A stretch of DNA of 32,076 nt. Origin: Leptospirales bacterium. GTDB lineage: Bacteria; Spirochaetota; Leptospiria; Leptospirales; Leptonemataceae. Shown one piece after another: positions 30,828-32,076 of the stretch (its first letter is position 1; each line of letters opens with the position of its first letter). Location: positions 1 to 32,076 of the forward strand of contig JAIBBM010000045.1 of the NCBI GenBank assembly GCA_019694685.1, read 5' to 3'. The position numbers and the translations under genes were made by a program. The notes beneath the pieces are model-generated. The model searched no databases. It had not been told where the DNA came from and saw nothing but the letters and a program-made list of their open reading frames with translations.

Positions 30828-32076
30828 TCATCTGCCAGTCTTGAGACTGACTGGCAGAATGCGGCCTTCTGAACCGGAAGGAGGCAGGATGTGCAGCAAT
30901 CCCGAGAGAGTCGGCGCAATGTCGAGTGTGGAGACTCTTTCATCATGATCGCCCGGGGCAATTCCAGCGCCGCTCATGAGAATTGGCACATGCGTGTCGT
31001 AAGAGTAAGGAGTGCCGTGTGTCGCGCCCAGAGTGTAGTCTGCGGAACTCCAAAATGCTTCCGGAATATAAATCACATCCGGTCCTATGGGAGGATAATA
31101 GCTTCGCATCAGGCGTGCAGCGATATCGTTTTGCGGTAGTCTATTTTTCAGAATATCTGAGGCCGAGTATGCGGAGTAGATTCCAGGCCAGCGCGATACG
31201 CTTCGCGCCGCAGAAGATTGAATGAGTTCCAGGGGAATATTTCTTCGCGCAATCAACTCTCGGTTCAGAAAAATCGAATCCTCTACGCAACCGCTCCTGG
31301 TTTCGTATCGCACCGGACCTGAAGGATCCCCGCCATAAATCCAGTCTCCCGGGCCAAATTCGCGGCGAAGATCACTGAGCACCGATCTGCAAATCGCTCG
31401 CTCATCGTAGTTGCCCGCCGGGAAACCAAACTCCGCCAGAAGCCTGGAATTGCTGAGCACTCCGTGATCTCCTGACAGTACAATGATTGCATTGTCCAAT
31501 CCTATGTTTTGATCTAGAAAAATCAGAAAGTTGCTGAGAAGTTTGTCTGTGCGAACAGCCACATCGAGCACCTCGGGACTGTCCGGACCATACTGATGCC
31601 CTGCGTGATCGTTGCTTGAGAGGCTGATGGCAAGGAGATCCGGTACGGAGTCCTGTCCCATTTTTTCCCGCGTGATGAGTTCTTTCGCGAAATCGAAAAC
31701 AATTTCATTTCCAAACGGGGAAATTGTTAGAGCAGTGTAAAAACTTTTGTCCGGCTCTGATAGACCGGCTGTCAGATAGTGAGGAAATCGCGTACCCAGC
31801 TTTGCTTTGCTGTTTGCATGATCAAATGGACTTTTCCAGAGTCGAGAGAGACTTTCCCGGGAAACAGATAGCTCCCACTTTGAATTGAAATACGAATCTG
31901 GAATTCTTTTTGCGTTCCACTCTGTGACCCACGAAGGGAGTTTTCCATTCGGGAAATATGCGGTGCTTGAGATCCACCCGCCAGTATCTTCGTCGAACCA
32001 CAATACGCCGTCCGGAGCATGCCCGGCTAGAAGTACAGCCGCTCTGTCCTTGAGTGCAAGCCCCCAGACCTTCGCG
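30828..32076 (-). CDS. Alkaline phosphatase-family protein (PafA/nucleotide pyrophosphatase-like), 5' end outside the window
   Basis: The frame is open across the right edge; about 415 C-terminal residues are visible. The first visible part KVWGLALKDRAAVLLAGHAPDGVLWFDEDTGGW resembles PafA-type alkaline phosphatases. Metal-binding motifs follow: LSSNDHAGHQYGP (Asp, His, His), LSGDHGVLSN (Asp, His) and THGTPYSYDTHVPILMSG (His). The nucleophile Thr/Ser and signal peptide would be upstream of the window. The usual role is periplasmic phosphomonoesterase, releasing phosphate from organic phosphate. The 3' end contains an inverted repeat. It precedes the CBS-PP2C gene by 57 bases on the same strand. 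Confidence 0.88.
   Translation of the reverse strand, partial: AKVWGLALKDRAAVLLAGHAPDGVLWFDEDTGGWISSTAYFPNGKLPSWVTEWNAKRIPDSYFNSKWELSVSRESLSRLWKSPFDHANSKAKLGTRFPHYLTAGLSEPDKSFYTALTISPFGNEIVFDFAKELITREKMGQDSVPDLLAISLSSNDHAGHQYGPDSPEVLDVAVRTDKLLSNFLIFLDQNIGLDNAIIVLSGDHGVLSNSRLLAEFGFPAGNYDERAICRSVLSDLRREFGPGDWIYGGDPSGPVRYETRSGCVEDSIFLNRELIARRNIPLELIQSSAARSVSRWPGIYSAYSASDILKNRLPQNDIAARLMRSYYPPIGPDVIYIPEAFWSSADYTLGATHGTPYSYDTHVPILMSGAGIAPGDHDERVSTLDIAPTLSGLLHILPPSGSEGRILPVSLKTGR
30831..30858 (-). repeat. Perfect 10-bp inverted repeat over the last codons of the phosphatase-family gene
   Basis: TCTGCCAGTC and GACTGGCAGA flank an 8-base spacer and cover the last ten codons just before the TGA. No T-run follows on the minus strand. 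It could be a 3'-end hairpin limiting read-through into the CBS-PP2C gene, a binding site, or chance. Confidence 0.45.

Overview
The window reads as a compact bacterial chromosome segment of roughly half G+C. Gene junctions are tight (TAATG and ATGA stop/start overlaps) and several convergent genes overlap at their 3' ends. The best guess for the host is a spirochaete of the Leptospirales (Leptonema- or Leptospira-like). The reasons are lipoboxes of spirochaetal type, a CBS/PP2C phosphatase next to a STAS anti-sigma antagonist, a YdbL/DUF1318-type lipoprotein, and an envelope rich in very large lipoproteins. This is inference from gene content; no rRNA or tRNA is present. No stretch over about 120 bases lacks a gene, and I saw no IS element, CRISPR array, tRNA or prophage gene.

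Layout. 1-2148 (minus): a biotin-carrier protein followed by two membrane fatty acid desaturases, all joined by TAATG overlaps; the second desaturase runs off the left edge. 2190-5183 (plus): mazG, murB (apparently with a non-standard start codon), a YkgJ-type cysteine-cluster protein and a DUF374 acyltransferase. 5167-6191 (minus): a DUF4337 membrane protein and a RimI-type acetyltransferase. 6248-9340 (plus): dprA and topA. 9382-11575: a secreted zinc phospholipase C/P1-nuclease-fold protein, convergent with a lipoprotein esterase. 11665-13921 (plus): citrate synthase and an unrecognised 281-residue protein. 13953-14693 (minus): an SDR reductase.

14781-26373 (plus) is the most striking part, about 11.6 kb in three genes coupled by ATGA overlaps: a TamB/YdbH/AsmA-like membrane-anchored beta-rich protein, a lipoprotein with a YdbL-like C-terminal domain, and a 2628-residue lipoprotein with a TolB/PD40-like propeller, long TPR-like helical arrays and two regions that look like degenerate CHAT domains. 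The first two genes recall the YdbH-YnbE-YdbL inter-membrane lipid-transport system of enterobacteria. The giant third gene would be a new component, and is my main candidate for an undescribed system.

26370-32076 (minus): a TerC/Alx membrane protein, a GNAT-nitrilase fusion, a STAS antagonist, a CBS-PP2C (SpoIIE-type) phosphatase, and an alkaline-phosphatase-family protein running off the right edge. The STAS and phosphatase genes probably form a partner-switching regulatory pair.
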